Origin: Deltaproteobacteria bacterium
GTDB lineage: Bacteria; Desulfobacterota; Syntrophia; Syntrophales; Smithellaceae
NCBI GenBank assembly: GCA_011046295.1
Contig: DSAV01000188.1
Span: forward strand, 1 to 6,995
DNA: 6,995 nucleotides
Reading direction: 5' to 3'
Shown: piece after piece, positions 1-6,250 of the stretch
Position numbering within the stretch: position 1 is the stretch's first letter
Layout: the number at the start of each line of letters is the position of its first letter
The notes under the pieces: model-generated
What the model was told of the DNA's origin: nothing
Databases searched by the model: none
The model's input: only the letters and a program-made list of their open reading frames with translations
Position numbers and translations under genes: made by a program

Positions 1-101
1 TCGCCATGACGGCCTGTATGCGAAAAATGCTCATCACGCTCAATGCTATGGTAAAGAACAATGAACCTTATCAACCCAAAATTAGGGAGGTCCGTGCTTG
101 A
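1..101 (+). CDS. IS110-family transposase, C-terminal fragment (5' end outside window)
   Basis: The reading frame is open from the left edge (first full codon at base 3) and stops at TGA 99-101, giving the last 32 residues of a protein. The stretch AMTACMRKMLITLNAMVKNN matches the conserved C-terminal helix of IS110-type (IS116/IS110/IS902) transposases, whose usual form is close to ALxACMRKLLTILNAM. These enzymes combine an N-terminal RuvC-like DEDD domain with a C-terminal serine-containing domain. Only the extreme tail, downstream of the catalytic residues, is in view. Whether the full gene is intact cannot be told from here. The family call rests on one short motif but is fairly specific. 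Confidence 0.8.
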   Translation, partial: AMTACMRKMLITLNAMVKNNEPYQPKIREVRA

Positions 102-182
102 CTTTTAATACAGTCGCTTTGGCTGTTTATGTGTCAATACCTATGCGATAAACTTATCTGACTTTAATACATTGATTTTACT
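102..182. mobile_element. Probable right-hand non-coding flank of the IS110-type element
   Basis: This is the 81-base stretch between the transposase stop codon and the 3' end of the tRNA gene. It has no convincing ORF. IS110 elements lack ordinary terminal inverted repeats, so the boundary cannot be placed by eye. A near-perfect direct repeat is visible, GACTTTTAATACA (100-112) and GACTTTAATACA (160-171), differing by one T. A short hairpin, ACAGTC/GGCTGT with one G-T pair (110-126), follows the stop codon. The element end is inferred to lie somewhere in this stretch. Confidence 0.4.
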
Positions 183-270
183 TGGTGCCTGGGGCGGGAA
201 TTGAACCCGCACAGCCTCAAGGACCGAGGGATTTTAAGTCCCTTGCGTCTACCAGTTCCGCCACCCAGGC
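183..270 (-). tRNA. tRNA-Leu (anticodon UAA), CCA encoded
   Basis: Read on the minus strand, the gene folds as a class II tRNA. The acceptor stem GCCTGGG pairs fully with CCCAGGC, followed by discriminator A and an encoded CCA (185-183). The D-arm is GCG/CGC with loop GAACTGGTAGA. The anticodon stem AGGGA/TCCCT encloses loop CTTAAAA, so the anticodon is TAA at 236-234. A 16-base variable region, typical of tRNA-Leu, precedes the T-arm GCGGG-TTCAATT-CCCGC. It should decode UUA (and UUG by wobble). It lies divergent from the deaminase gene, with an IS110-type element immediately beyond its 3' end. Confidence 0.97.
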
Positions 271-303
271 TTAAGATATGCAAATGACCGGAAACTCAGG
301 CGG

Positions 304-332
304 CTTATATTATTTTTAATATGCAGTGTCAA
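304..332 (-). promoter_or_regulatory. sigma70-type promoter of tRNA-Leu
   Basis: On the minus strand there is a consensus -35 TTGACA (332-327), a 17-base AT-rich spacer and a -10 TATAAG (309-304). This would start transcription near base 297, about 27 bases before the mature tRNA 5' end. The match and spacing make this the best promoter in the window. Confidence 0.8.
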
Positions 333-380
333 GGATTTGATATCGCGCGTATTTGATTAATGATTTTGCCAAGCAAGCAT

Positions 381-409
381 GTGACAAACAAAACAAGATA
401 TGCTAAAGA
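381..409 (+). promoter_or_regulatory. Weak candidate promoter of the amidohydrolase gene
   Basis: GTGACA (381-386, five of six bases matching TTGACA) is followed after 17 bases by TAAAGA (404-409), which matches the -10 consensus poorly. It is the best-spaced pair upstream of the amidohydrolase start. The evidence is positional and the call is uncertain. Confidence 0.25.
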
Positions 410-434
410 TATTTATCTGCGAAAGGATAATTAT

Positions 435-1760
435 ATGCGCAAAGTTGACATGATAATCACGGGCGGAAAAGCACTGCTTATGGATGAGCAAAGCTCGCAG
501 CTGGAAAACGCCGCGGTGGCTATCGATAAAGGCAATATAGTTGCCGTTGGGAAACGTGAAGATATTACCCGGGAATATCGGGCGGAAAAAACAATGGATG
601 CCGAAAATTCGCTGATTATGCCGGGTTTAATAAATTGCCACACACACGCTCCAATGACCTGTTTCCGCGGCATTGCCGATGACCTGGAATTAATGGACTG
701 GCTCAATAATTACATTTTTCCCGCGGAAGCTAAAAACGTAAATCAAAATCTTGCTTACTGGGGAACAATGCTGGCCTGCGCGGAAATGATAAAATCCGGC
801 ACGACAACTTTTAAAGACATGTATATCTTTGAGGATGAAACGGCGCACGCGGCCAAAGAAGCGGGAATGCGCTGCCTGGTGGGCGAAGTGCTTTTTGATT
901 TTCCTTCACCTAATGTTAAAACTCCCGAAGAAGGACTCAACTATACGCGCATGCTGCTGGAAAAGTGGCAAGACGATCCGCTCGTAAATATAATTGTCGA
1001 ACCACACGCTCTGTATACCTGTTCAACAGCGCTTTTAACCAAGGCAAAAAAACTGGCTGATGAATTTAACGCGCCCGTGGGAATTCATTTACTGGAAAAC
1101 AAGGCCGAGCGCGAGCAGCTTGAGGAAAAATTCGGCAAAGGAGCAGTTTCATTTTTAAAAGATATCGGTTATCTCGATGATAAATTCATCGCTTTCCACT
1201 GCGTTTGCTTAAATGATGATGATATAAATTTATTCGCGCAATATAAATGCAAAATTGCCCACAATCCGGCCAGCAATATGAAGCTGGCCAGCGGCATCGC
1301 TCCCGTGCCGGATATGCTCAAAAGCGGTGTTACCGTTGGTCTGGGCACGGACGGATGCGCCAGCAATAATAATCTGGACATGATTAAAGACATGTCGCTT
1401 GCAGCAAAGCTACATAAAGTCGCGCGGCTGGATCCGACAGTCATGGACGCGCAGACGGTTGTGCGCATGGCGACAATCGAAGGGGCAAAAGTTTTGGGCA
1501 TGGAAAATATTACCGGCTCGCTCGAAGTCGGAAAAAAAGCGGACATCATTATTATCGGCCTGAATAAACCGCATCTGACGCCTCTTTATAATGAATATTC
1601 ACATTTGGTTTATGCCGCCAGCGGCGCGGATGTTGACACTGCAATAATTAACGGAAATGTTGTCATGGAAAACCGTCAGCTTCTGACGATTGATGAAAAT
1701 GAGGTAATGCAAAAAGTCAGAGAAATAGCTTTGGGCATTAAAGAAAGTTTAAAACAATAG
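435..1760 (+). CDS. mtaD: S-adenosylhomocysteine / 5'-methylthioadenosine deaminase-type amidohydrolase
   Basis: This is a 441-residue cytosolic metal-dependent hydrolase of the amidohydrolase superfamily (MtaD/SAH deaminase group), expected to deaminate SAH or methylthioadenosine to the inosyl product. The metal ligands are visible: H69 and H71 in PGLINCHTHAPM, H218 in GIHLLE and D306 in GLGTDGCASNNNLDM. Also present are E221 and H191 (EPHALYTC), which match substrate and catalytic residues of the family, and the HNPASNMKLASG block from 276. The C-terminal GKKADIIII strand is typical of the superfamily. I chose ATG 435 because AAAGGA sits 7 bases upstream. The same frame is open back to ATG 360, but those 25 residues resemble nothing in the family. 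The gene converges on the operon to its right. Other aminohydrolases (atrazine chlorohydrolase-like, guanine deaminase-like) share this fold, so the substrate is inferred. Confidence 0.88.
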   Translation: MRKVDMIITGGKALLMDEQSSQLENAAVAIDKGNIVAVGKREDITREYRAEKTMDAENSLIMPGLINCHTHAPMTCFRGIADDLELMDWLNNYIFPAEAKNVNQNLAYWGTMLACAEMIKSGTTTFKDMYIFEDETAHAAKEAGMRCLVGEVLFDFPSPNVKTPEEGLNYTRMLLEKWQDDPLVNIIVEPHALYTCSTALLTKAKKLADEFNAPVGIHLLENKAEREQLEEKFGKGAVSFLKDIGYLDDKFIAFHCVCLNDDDINLFAQYKCKIAHNPASNMKLASGIAPVPDMLKSGVTVGLGTDGCASNNNLDMIKDMSLAAKLHKVARLDPTVMDAQTVVRMATIEGAKVLGMENITGSLEVGKKADIIIIGLNKPHLTPLYNEYSHLVYAASGADVDTAIINGNVVMENRQLLTIDENEVMQKVREIALGIKESLKQ

Positions 1761-1769
1761 GGGCGATAT

Positions 1770-1794
1770 AAAAAATATAGTGCCATAGCACTGT
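1770..1794 (-). terminator. Rho-independent terminator candidate for the minus-strand operon
   Basis: Read on the minus strand, ACAGTGC (1794-1788), loop TATG and GCACTAT (1783-1777) form a 7-bp stem with one G-T pair. After one A, six Ts follow (1775-1770). It lies about 120 bases beyond the stop codon of the metallo-beta-lactamase gene, past the inverted-repeat element. The stem is short, so efficiency may be modest. It starts only 10 bases after the convergent amidohydrolase stop. Confidence 0.5.
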
Positions 1795-1801
1795 CACAAC
1801 C

Positions 1802-1903
1802 GTCATACCGGCGAAGGCCGGTATCCAGTCATTTTTTATAGGAAACAACAAATCATTTCATAAATACTGGATTCCGTGTCGCGCTTACGCTCCCCGGAAT
1901 GAC
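1802..1903. repeat. Dispersed intergenic inverted-repeat element (GTCATACCGG...CCGGAATGAC)
   Basis: A ~100-base imperfect palindrome fills the convergent junction. The outer arms GTCATACCGG (1802-1811) and CCGGAATGAC (1894-1903) differ by one base. The inner arms GGTATCCAG (1820-1828) and CTGGATTCC (1867-1875) also differ by one. Each half folds alone: ATACCGGC-GAAG-GCCGGTAT at 1805-1824 (8-bp stem), and ATTCCG/CGGAAT at 1871-1900 enclosing GCG-CTTA-CGC. The wording 'CGTCAT-CCGGCGAA-GCCGG-ATCCAG ... CTGGATTCC' matches a repeat class I know as scattered in many proteobacterial, especially deltaproteobacterial, genomes. The first hairpin is followed eight bases later by six Ts (1832-1837), so it may also end amidohydrolase transcription. 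Confidence 0.75.
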
Positions 1904-1916
1904 ATCATTAAAATTT

Positions 1917-2603
1917 CTATTCATATTCTTCCAGATATCGCTCAATATAATCTCGCACTTTTTCTTTCGATTGGTATATTCCAAAATGTCCTTCGCAAAG
2001 AATATCGGCATTGAGTTCCAGCAGTTTGATCATTGATTTTTTCCAGGCGTTTATATCGGAGCCAAAAGATTTATGAAACGGCCCATGTATATCCTGTCCG
2101 AAAAGAATTCTTTTGCCGTCTCTGTCCAGATAAAGAGAAATAGAACCGGGCGTATGGCCGGGAGTGTGCAGCCAATGCAATGCATCTTCGCCGTATTTTA
2201 ATTCGCCCGTTGCTCCGGTGAGTTTTACGTCAATTATTGTTGGCGGAAAATCAGCGCCATACCAACTTGCCGCTGTTTTTTGCGAATCGCCCGTTTCCAC
2301 GGCCTGAGCGTCCAATTCATGAATTACTATTTTAGTTCCATATTTTTCTTTGAAAAAAGGCGCCGCGCCAATATGGTCAATATGGCAGTGGGTTAATATC
2401 AATTTGTTTATCTTTGAGGGGCTGTAACCAAGCTCTTCGATATTATTTACAAGCTGCGAAAAACTTCTTCCCGCGCCGGAATCAATCATGGCTTGCTCGC
2501 ACGCGAAATCTATCAGACAAACAGCCGCGTCATCGGCATTAGTAATACCAGTTCCACCAATCTGATAAACGCCTTCAATAATTTGCTGAGATTTAATTCG
2601 CAT
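1917..2603 (-). CDS. Metallo-beta-lactamase-fold hydrolase
   Basis: This is a 228-residue soluble protein with a complete binuclear metal site of the glyoxalase II/MBL superfamily. It has the HxHxDH motif at 72-77 (THCHIDHIG), H150 in TPGHTPGS, the bridging D171 in FGQDIHGP, and H206 in CEGHFGIY. Length is normal for a single-domain member. No signal peptide or added domain is seen, so the substrate (thioester, lactone, phosphodiester) cannot be named. It is the last gene of the minus-strand run, starting 13 bases after the pyrD stop. No Shine-Dalgarno is visible before ATG 2603, which suggests coupling to pyrD translation. A role in pyrimidine metabolism is not implied by the sequence. The fold assignment is firm; the function is open. 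Confidence 0.9.
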   Translation of the reverse strand: MRIKSQQIIEGVYQIGGTGITNADDAAVCLIDFACEQAMIDSGAGRSFSQLVNNIEELGYSPSKINKLILTHCHIDHIGAAPFFKEKYGTKIVIHELDAQAVETGDSQKTAASWYGADFPPTIIDVKLTGATGELKYGEDALHWLHTPGHTPGSISLYLDRDGKRILFGQDIHGPFHKSFGSDINAWKKSMIKLLELNADILCEGHFGIYQSKEKVRDYIERYLEEYE

Positions 2604-2616
2604 TTAAGAAATAAAT

Positions 2617-3543
2617 TTATGGTTTGAATGTACCGATGATTTTATTGATATTTGCGACATTACTCATCTGCAGGTATCTTTCAATTCCTGTAATTACCTC
2701 AATGGTTGCTTGCGGATTAATAAAATTTGCCGTGCCGATTTGCACCGCTTTGGCGCCCAGAATCAAAAATTCCAGCGCGTCTTCGGCACACATTATCCCG
2801 CCGATGCCGATAACTGGAATGGAAACTTTCTGCAGAACCTGCCAGACCATACGTAAAGCCACCGGCTTTATCGCCGGTCCGGATAAGCCGCCGGTAATGT
2901 TTTTCAGGCGCGGCTTTTTGGTTAAAACATTCACGGACATTCCGGTAATTGTATTGATAAGAGATATCGCATCCGCTCCCGCTTTTTCCACTGCTACGGC
3001 GATAACAGTAATATCCGTCACGTTAGGAGTTAGTTTTACAATCACGGGCAGGTCTGTCGCGTCTTTTACTTTGCGCGTCACGGCGGCGGCTGTTTTGGGA
3101 TCAGCTCCGAAACTTAAACCGCCTTTTTGCACATTAGGACAGGAAATATTTATTTCCAGCGCGTGCACACCTTTTACTGAACTTAATTTTTGAGCTACTT
3201 TTTTATATTCATCATAACTTTCGCCGTAGATATTGGCGATTACTTTGGTATCATACTTACGCAGGAAAGGAAGCTTTTCTTCGATAAACGCGTCCACGCC
3301 AATATTTTGCAGGCCGACGGCATTGAGCATACCGCCTGTAGTTTCCATAATACGCGGCGGAGGATTGCCCAATCTTGGTTTAAGCGACAATCCCTTGACC
3401 ACAACAGCGCCCAGCTTATTCAAATCTACATAGTCCGCGTATTCTTCTCCGTAGCCGAAAGTGCCGGAAGCGGTCATGACGGGATTTTTCAGCTTGAGCT
3501 TCCCTATTTTTACGGACATGTTCATGGATGACTTATCTTTCAT
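2617..3543 (-). CDS. pyrD: Dihydroorotate dehydrogenase, class 1B catalytic subunit
   Basis: This is the FMN-binding TIM-barrel subunit that oxidises dihydroorotate to orotate in pyrimidine synthesis, passing electrons to PyrK and then NAD+. From the chosen start it has 308 residues, the usual PyrDB size. Family blocks are in order: NPVMTASGTFGYG (20-32), NPPPRIMETTGGMLNAVGLQ (60-79), EINISCPN with the catalytic Cys135 that marks class 1 enzymes (class 2 uses Ser), VIVKLTPN (167-174), NTITGM (197-202), GGLSGPAIKP (218-227) and the FMN phosphate-binding IGIGGI (245-250). I chose ATG 3543, 11 bases past the pyrK stop. The frame is open to 3603 but that extension overlaps pyrK. ATG 3525 or 3519 are alternative starts, and the ribosome binding site is weak for all of them. 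Confidence 0.95.
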   Translation of the reverse strand: MKDKSSMNMSVKIGKLKLKNPVMTASGTFGYGEEYADYVDLNKLGAVVVKGLSLKPRLGNPPPRIMETTGGMLNAVGLQNIGVDAFIEEKLPFLRKYDTKVIANIYGESYDEYKKVAQKLSSVKGVHALEINISCPNVQKGGLSFGADPKTAAAVTRKVKDATDLPVIVKLTPNVTDITVIAVAVEKAGADAISLINTITGMSVNVLTKKPRLKNITGGLSGPAIKPVALRMVWQVLQKVSIPVIGIGGIMCAEDALEFLILGAKAVQIGTANFINPQATIEVITGIERYLQMSNVANINKIIGTFKP

Positions 3544-3554
3544 CTTAACCACAT

Positions 3555-4367
3555 TTATTTCCAGACGATTTCTCTGATATTGAATACCGGCCCGTCCGCG
3601 CATACGCGCTTATACGTTACGGAACTTTTCTTGTTTTTTACCGCCACGGCGCAGCCCAAACAAGCGCCTACACCGCAAGCCATGCGCTCTTCGAGCGAAA
3701 CCTGACAGGCAAACTCTGTTCCCCGTATTATTTTTGCCAGCCCTTTGAGCATTTCCTTCGGCCCGCACGCGTAAATAACCGTGCTGTCCGGAGAGAAGCT
3801 TTTGATCTGTTCTTGAAACACTTGCGTGACCAAACCTTTTTTTCCGATGCTTCCGTCATCAGTGCACAGTGACATGCTGCATGATGATTTTTCTAATCCT
3901 TCCACTCCAATTATCCCCGCGGCATTTTGCGCTCCGAGATAAAAATATATTCGGGATGAAGGCAAATAAGTTCTCAGGTTTTGCGCCAAAAAAGAAAGAG
4001 GCGCCACGCCCATGCCGCCAGCGACCAGAACGATGTTCTCTTTGTCTCGCAGAATTTCAAAACCTCTTCCCAGCGGGCCGATAATTTCCACCTGCGTGCC
4101 TCTGATTAATCCCGCCAGTATCCGCGTGCCCTTCCCTACAACACGGTAAATGAGGCCGACTTCACATGAATTCTTTTTGAGCGCGAAAGAATAAACACTG
4201 AAAGGCCTGGACAGAAATGGTTCGGATAACCCGGAAATGCGCAGCATGACAAACTGACCCGGCTGCGGTTTGCCAAAAGCGGCGTGCAGCGCCACGTTTA
4301 TCTGAAAAACATCTTGCGCGACTTCTTCGTTTTTTAAAATTTCACCGATATAAATATTTTTTGTCAT
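3555..4367 (-). CDS. pyrK: Dihydroorotate dehydrogenase electron transfer subunit PyrK
   Basis: This is a 270-residue FAD/[2Fe-2S] protein that carries electrons from PyrD to NAD+ in the class 1B heterotetramer. The N-terminal ferredoxin-reductase-type barrel has the FAD motif RPFSVYS (54-60). The NAD-binding half has VAGGMGVAPL (115-124) and YACGPKEML (199-207). The C-terminal iron-sulfur cluster ligands are Cys231, Cys236, Cys239 and Cys256, in ERMACGVGACLGCAV and KRVCADGPVF, the PyrK pattern. It lies 11 bases before pyrD, as usual for the pair. Upstream, 101 bases separate it from rimI, the second-widest gap between genes in the run, so an internal promoter is possible. The start codon follows an A-rich stretch with no clear Shine-Dalgarno. 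Confidence 0.95.
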   Translation of the reverse strand: MTKNIYIGEILKNEEVAQDVFQINVALHAAFGKPQPGQFVMLRISGLSEPFLSRPFSVYSFALKKNSCEVGLIYRVVGKGTRILAGLIRGTQVEIIGPLGRGFEILRDKENIVLVAGGMGVAPLSFLAQNLRTYLPSSRIYFYLGAQNAAGIIGVEGLEKSSCSMSLCTDDGSIGKKGLVTQVFQEQIKSFSPDSTVIYACGPKEMLKGLAKIIRGTEFACQVSLEERMACGVGACLGCAVAVKNKKSSVTYKRVCADGPVFNIREIVWK

Positions 4368-4468
4368 TTTTTTATTTTACCGCTTTAGAATACGCGCGAC
4401 GTTATTATCGTCAGCGTTGTTACATAAATATCAGATTCGTTCATAATAATTCATTTTTTCTGACACGG

Positions 4469-4942
4469 CTATATATCCAGCCACATAATCAACGCGTCTT
4501 CGTTTGTTTCCCGATAATAATTAATTCTTCTACCCTTTACTACAAAACCTCTTTTTTCGTAAAGTTTTATTGCCTCAATGTTGGATTCCCTCACTTCCAG
4601 CGTGATTGATTTGATACCTGCTTTTCTGACGATTTCTTCCATGATTTTGAGCAAATTGAAAGCAAGATTCTGACGGCGAAATTCCTTTTTTACGGCCAGG
4701 CTGAACAAATGAGCTTCGCCCGGTACAATCCAGAATATGATATACGCGGCAACGACGGTTTTAGAGCCTAAATCCACCCTCGCGCATAAACACTGAGAAC
4801 CGGGATTTTCCATTTCGTTGATGAACATTCCCCTTGTCCATGGCGCCGGAAATGACTCATGCTCAATTAAAACAATTTCGGCTAGGTCCGCTTCCGTCAT
4901 TAAATCTATTATCACCCGTAAAGTGTTGTTTTCAGCCGACAT
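4469..4942 (-). CDS. rimI: RimI-type ribosomal-protein-alanine N-acetyltransferase (GNAT family)
   Basis: A 157-residue GNAT protein, inferred to acetylate the N-terminal alanine of ribosomal protein S18 as RimI does. RimI-like signatures are FPAPWTRGMF (31-40), the AHLFSLAV strand (77-84) and LEVRESNIEAIKLYEKRGF (115-133). In the last, E116 and Y128 fall at the spacing of the catalytic Glu and Tyr of enteric RimI. The acetyl-CoA pyrophosphate loop, normally R/Q-x-x-G-x-G/A, reads RRQNLA (89-94), so the central Gly is replaced by Asn92. The gene overlaps the end of the IIC gene by 11 bases (4932-4942), indicating translational coupling. Other GNAT substrates cannot be excluded. Confidence 0.88.
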   Translation of the reverse strand: MSAENNTLRVIIDLMTEADLAEIVLIEHESFPAPWTRGMFINEMENPGSQCLCARVDLGSKTVVAAYIIFWIVPGEAHLFSLAVKKEFRRQNLAFNLLKIMEEIVRKAGIKSITLEVRESNIEAIKLYEKRGFVVKGRRINYYRETNEDALIMWLDI

Positions 4943-5627
4943 GGAAAAATTCCAAAATTACAGCCAAAATTAAAAAAATGGCGCAAAATACGGGTATTAC
5001 GCCGCGCAGCTTAAAGGTATTTATAGCCACGGCAATGCCTAAAAGAGGTAAAAAATAATTGGCAAAAAGAAGAGTTTTTATCGCCGCGTCAGGCAATATG
5101 GGATACGCCCATATCACCAGCGGAATTAATACTGACTGAACGAACAGAAGATACAAAAAAGTAAAAACAAATACCTTGGACAGGCCAAGGAAAATCATTA
5201 GTTCGATTTTTCTGAATTTGTTGTTCCGCGCGTCTTCCAAGGCTTCATCCGACCGGCTGTTGTTTGATTTTATAATCATCACATCCGCCTGCTTGGCTAA
5301 AATACCAAAGGGAAGCGCGATAAGAATGGAAAGCGATATCAGTTCCGGGAAAACGCCGCCGACCTGCTGACCCGCTATTATCGCCGTGGACGTGGCGATA
5401 ATCGCGGCTATGGAATCGTTGGGCGGCACATAAGTCCCTACCGGAATACGGTCTATCCAGATAAGCTCGATGAACGCGCCGATAAGCAAGCCGGCAAAAG
5501 GATTATTGAGTAAAAGGCCGATGATCGGGGCAATCACCACCGGGCGGGCAACCATGGCCTGTATAAAAACACGGTCAAGGCAAAGAAGCCCGCCTAAAAA
5601 AGATATTAAAATGATTTGCCCAAACAA
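4932..5627 (-). CDS. PTS mannose/fructose/sorbose-family EIIC component
   Basis: A 231-residue integral membrane protein of the EII-Sor/ManY type, the sugar-translocating part of a mannose-family PTS. Hydrophobic segments lie near 4-17, 29-57, 72-86, 92-112, 142-172, 185-203 and 208-228. A charged cytoplasmic-looking loop (120-140) and the conserved region DRIPVGTYVPPND (59-71) separate them. It is slightly shorter than typical IIC proteins. The start is TTG at 5627-5625, chosen because GGGGG lies 6 bases upstream and no in-frame ATG exists near the N-terminal helix. No IID gene, the usual obligate partner, follows: rimI overlaps the 3' end instead. Family membership is firm. The transported sugar, or even whether it transports, is unknown. 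Confidence 0.88.
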   Translation of the reverse strand: MFGQIILISFLGGLLCLDRVFIQAMVARPVVIAPIIGLLLNNPFAGLLIGAFIELIWIDRIPVGTYVPPNDSIAAIIATSTAIIAGQQVGGVFPELISLSILIALPFGILAKQADVMIIKSNNSRSDEALEDARNNKFRKIELMIFLGLSKVFVFTFLYLLFVQSVLIPLVIWAYPILPDAAIKTLLFANYFLPLLGIAVAINTFKLRGVIPVFCAIFLILAVILEFFHVG

Positions 5628-5742
5628 GTGACGCCCCCTGCAACAATAACCGAAAGGTCTAAATCAATAAAATCTCCCACGGGCTACCGCGCTTCTTTGA
5701 TAAATAAAAAAAACCGGCGGGCAGCATTATCTTAGACTACGA
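5628..5742. other. 115-base spacer between the IIB and IIC genes
   Basis: This is the widest gap inside the otherwise tight minus-strand run. On the minus strand it reads GCCCGCCGG then eight Ts (5714-5707), but no pairing arm precedes the T-run, so it is not a clear terminator. Two tiny ORFs cross it: 22 codons from ATG 5727, and 24 codons from GTG 5680 into the IIC start in another frame. Neither has a good ribosome binding site. I see no remnant of an IID gene. Confidence 0.5.
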
Positions 5743-6246
5743 CTATTTACAATAATCTTTCAACGCGTCTCTTATATTAACTGCCCTTTCCCGCGGCACT
5801 CTTTTTAACTCAATGACGACACCTGCGTTTTCCAGAAGCTTAACAATGTCTTCAATCTCCTCATTACAAAAAGATACGGAAGGTGAACAGCAAACCTCAA
5901 ACTTTTCGTTATGAATGTTTCCTATGTTTAATTTATCAAAATTAAAGCCCAAATTAAAGGCGTGACACACATCTTTAATGTTGCTGAACAAAACAATTGT
6001 TTTTTTTCCACCGTCATGGGCAAAGACATAATTCCGGGCAAAATCATCGACCGAACTTACAATCAGTTCTATATCGCTGGGAACGGCCATCCTGATAACC
6101 GTTTCACCAAACAAATCGCCGGCAATACCATCGTCCACAACAATGATGCACTGCGCTTTAATATAAGGCACCCACGCCTCCAGAATTTGCCCGTGGACAA
6201 GCCTGTTATCAACCCGCACCAGCGCTATGTTTAAATCATGCGACAA
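5743..6246 (-). CDS. PTS mannose/fructose/sorbose-family EIIB component
   Basis: A 167-residue cytoplasmic phosphocarrier of the PTSIIB_sorb family. It takes phosphate from EIIA and passes it to sugar at the IIC/IID complex. The phosphorylated histidine is His18 in RVDNRLVHGQILEAW (11-25), the family's active-site sequence. The later block KLNIGNIH (105-112) is also characteristic. Full length is normal. The start is TTG at 6246-6244, four bases after the EIIA stop. There is no upstream in-frame ATG, and GTG at codon 10 would remove the first beta strand. The Shine-Dalgarno is weak, so translation probably depends on coupling to EIIA. Confidence 0.92.
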   Translation of the reverse strand: MSHDLNIALVRVDNRLVHGQILEAWVPYIKAQCIIVVDDGIAGDLFGETVIRMAVPSDIELIVSSVDDFARNYVFAHDGGKKTIVLFSNIKDVCHAFNLGFNFDKLNIGNIHNEKFEVCCSPSVSFCNEEIEDIVKLLENAGVVIELKRVPRERAVNIRDALKDYCK

Positions 6247-6250
6247 TTTT

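Noticed and set aside
360..434. Upstream extension of the amidohydrolase reading frame to ATG 360
   Set aside because: There is no ribosome binding site at 360 and the extra 25 residues are unlike the family. ATG 435 has AAAGGA at good spacing.
1169..1549. Minus-strand open frame of 126 codons inside the amidohydrolase gene
   Set aside because: It is an antisense shadow of the catalytic region, with low-complexity Ser/Ala/Leu composition.
1802..1903. Inverted and repeated blocks considered as CRISPR repeats
   Set aside because: There is only one palindromic unit, with no regularly spaced repeat-spacer pattern and no cas genes.
2624..3531. Long plus-strand open frames opposite pyrD
   Set aside because: They are antisense shadows of a strongly conserved gene, with no recognisable domains or plausible ribosome binding sites.
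3544..3603. Upstream extension of pyrD to 3603
   Set aside because: It overlaps the pyrK 3' coding region, and the added residues do not fit the PyrDB N-terminus.
4393..4417. Inverted repeat CGC-GACG / CGTC-A-GCG in the rimI-pyrK gap, considered as a terminator or attenuator
   Set aside because: The stem is short and bulged, and no T-run follows on the minus strand.
5707..5727. GC-rich block followed by eight Ts on the minus strand, terminator-like, between IIB and IIC
   Set aside because: No complementary arm lies before the T-run, so no hairpin forms; only a bulged pairing with sequence after the Ts is possible.
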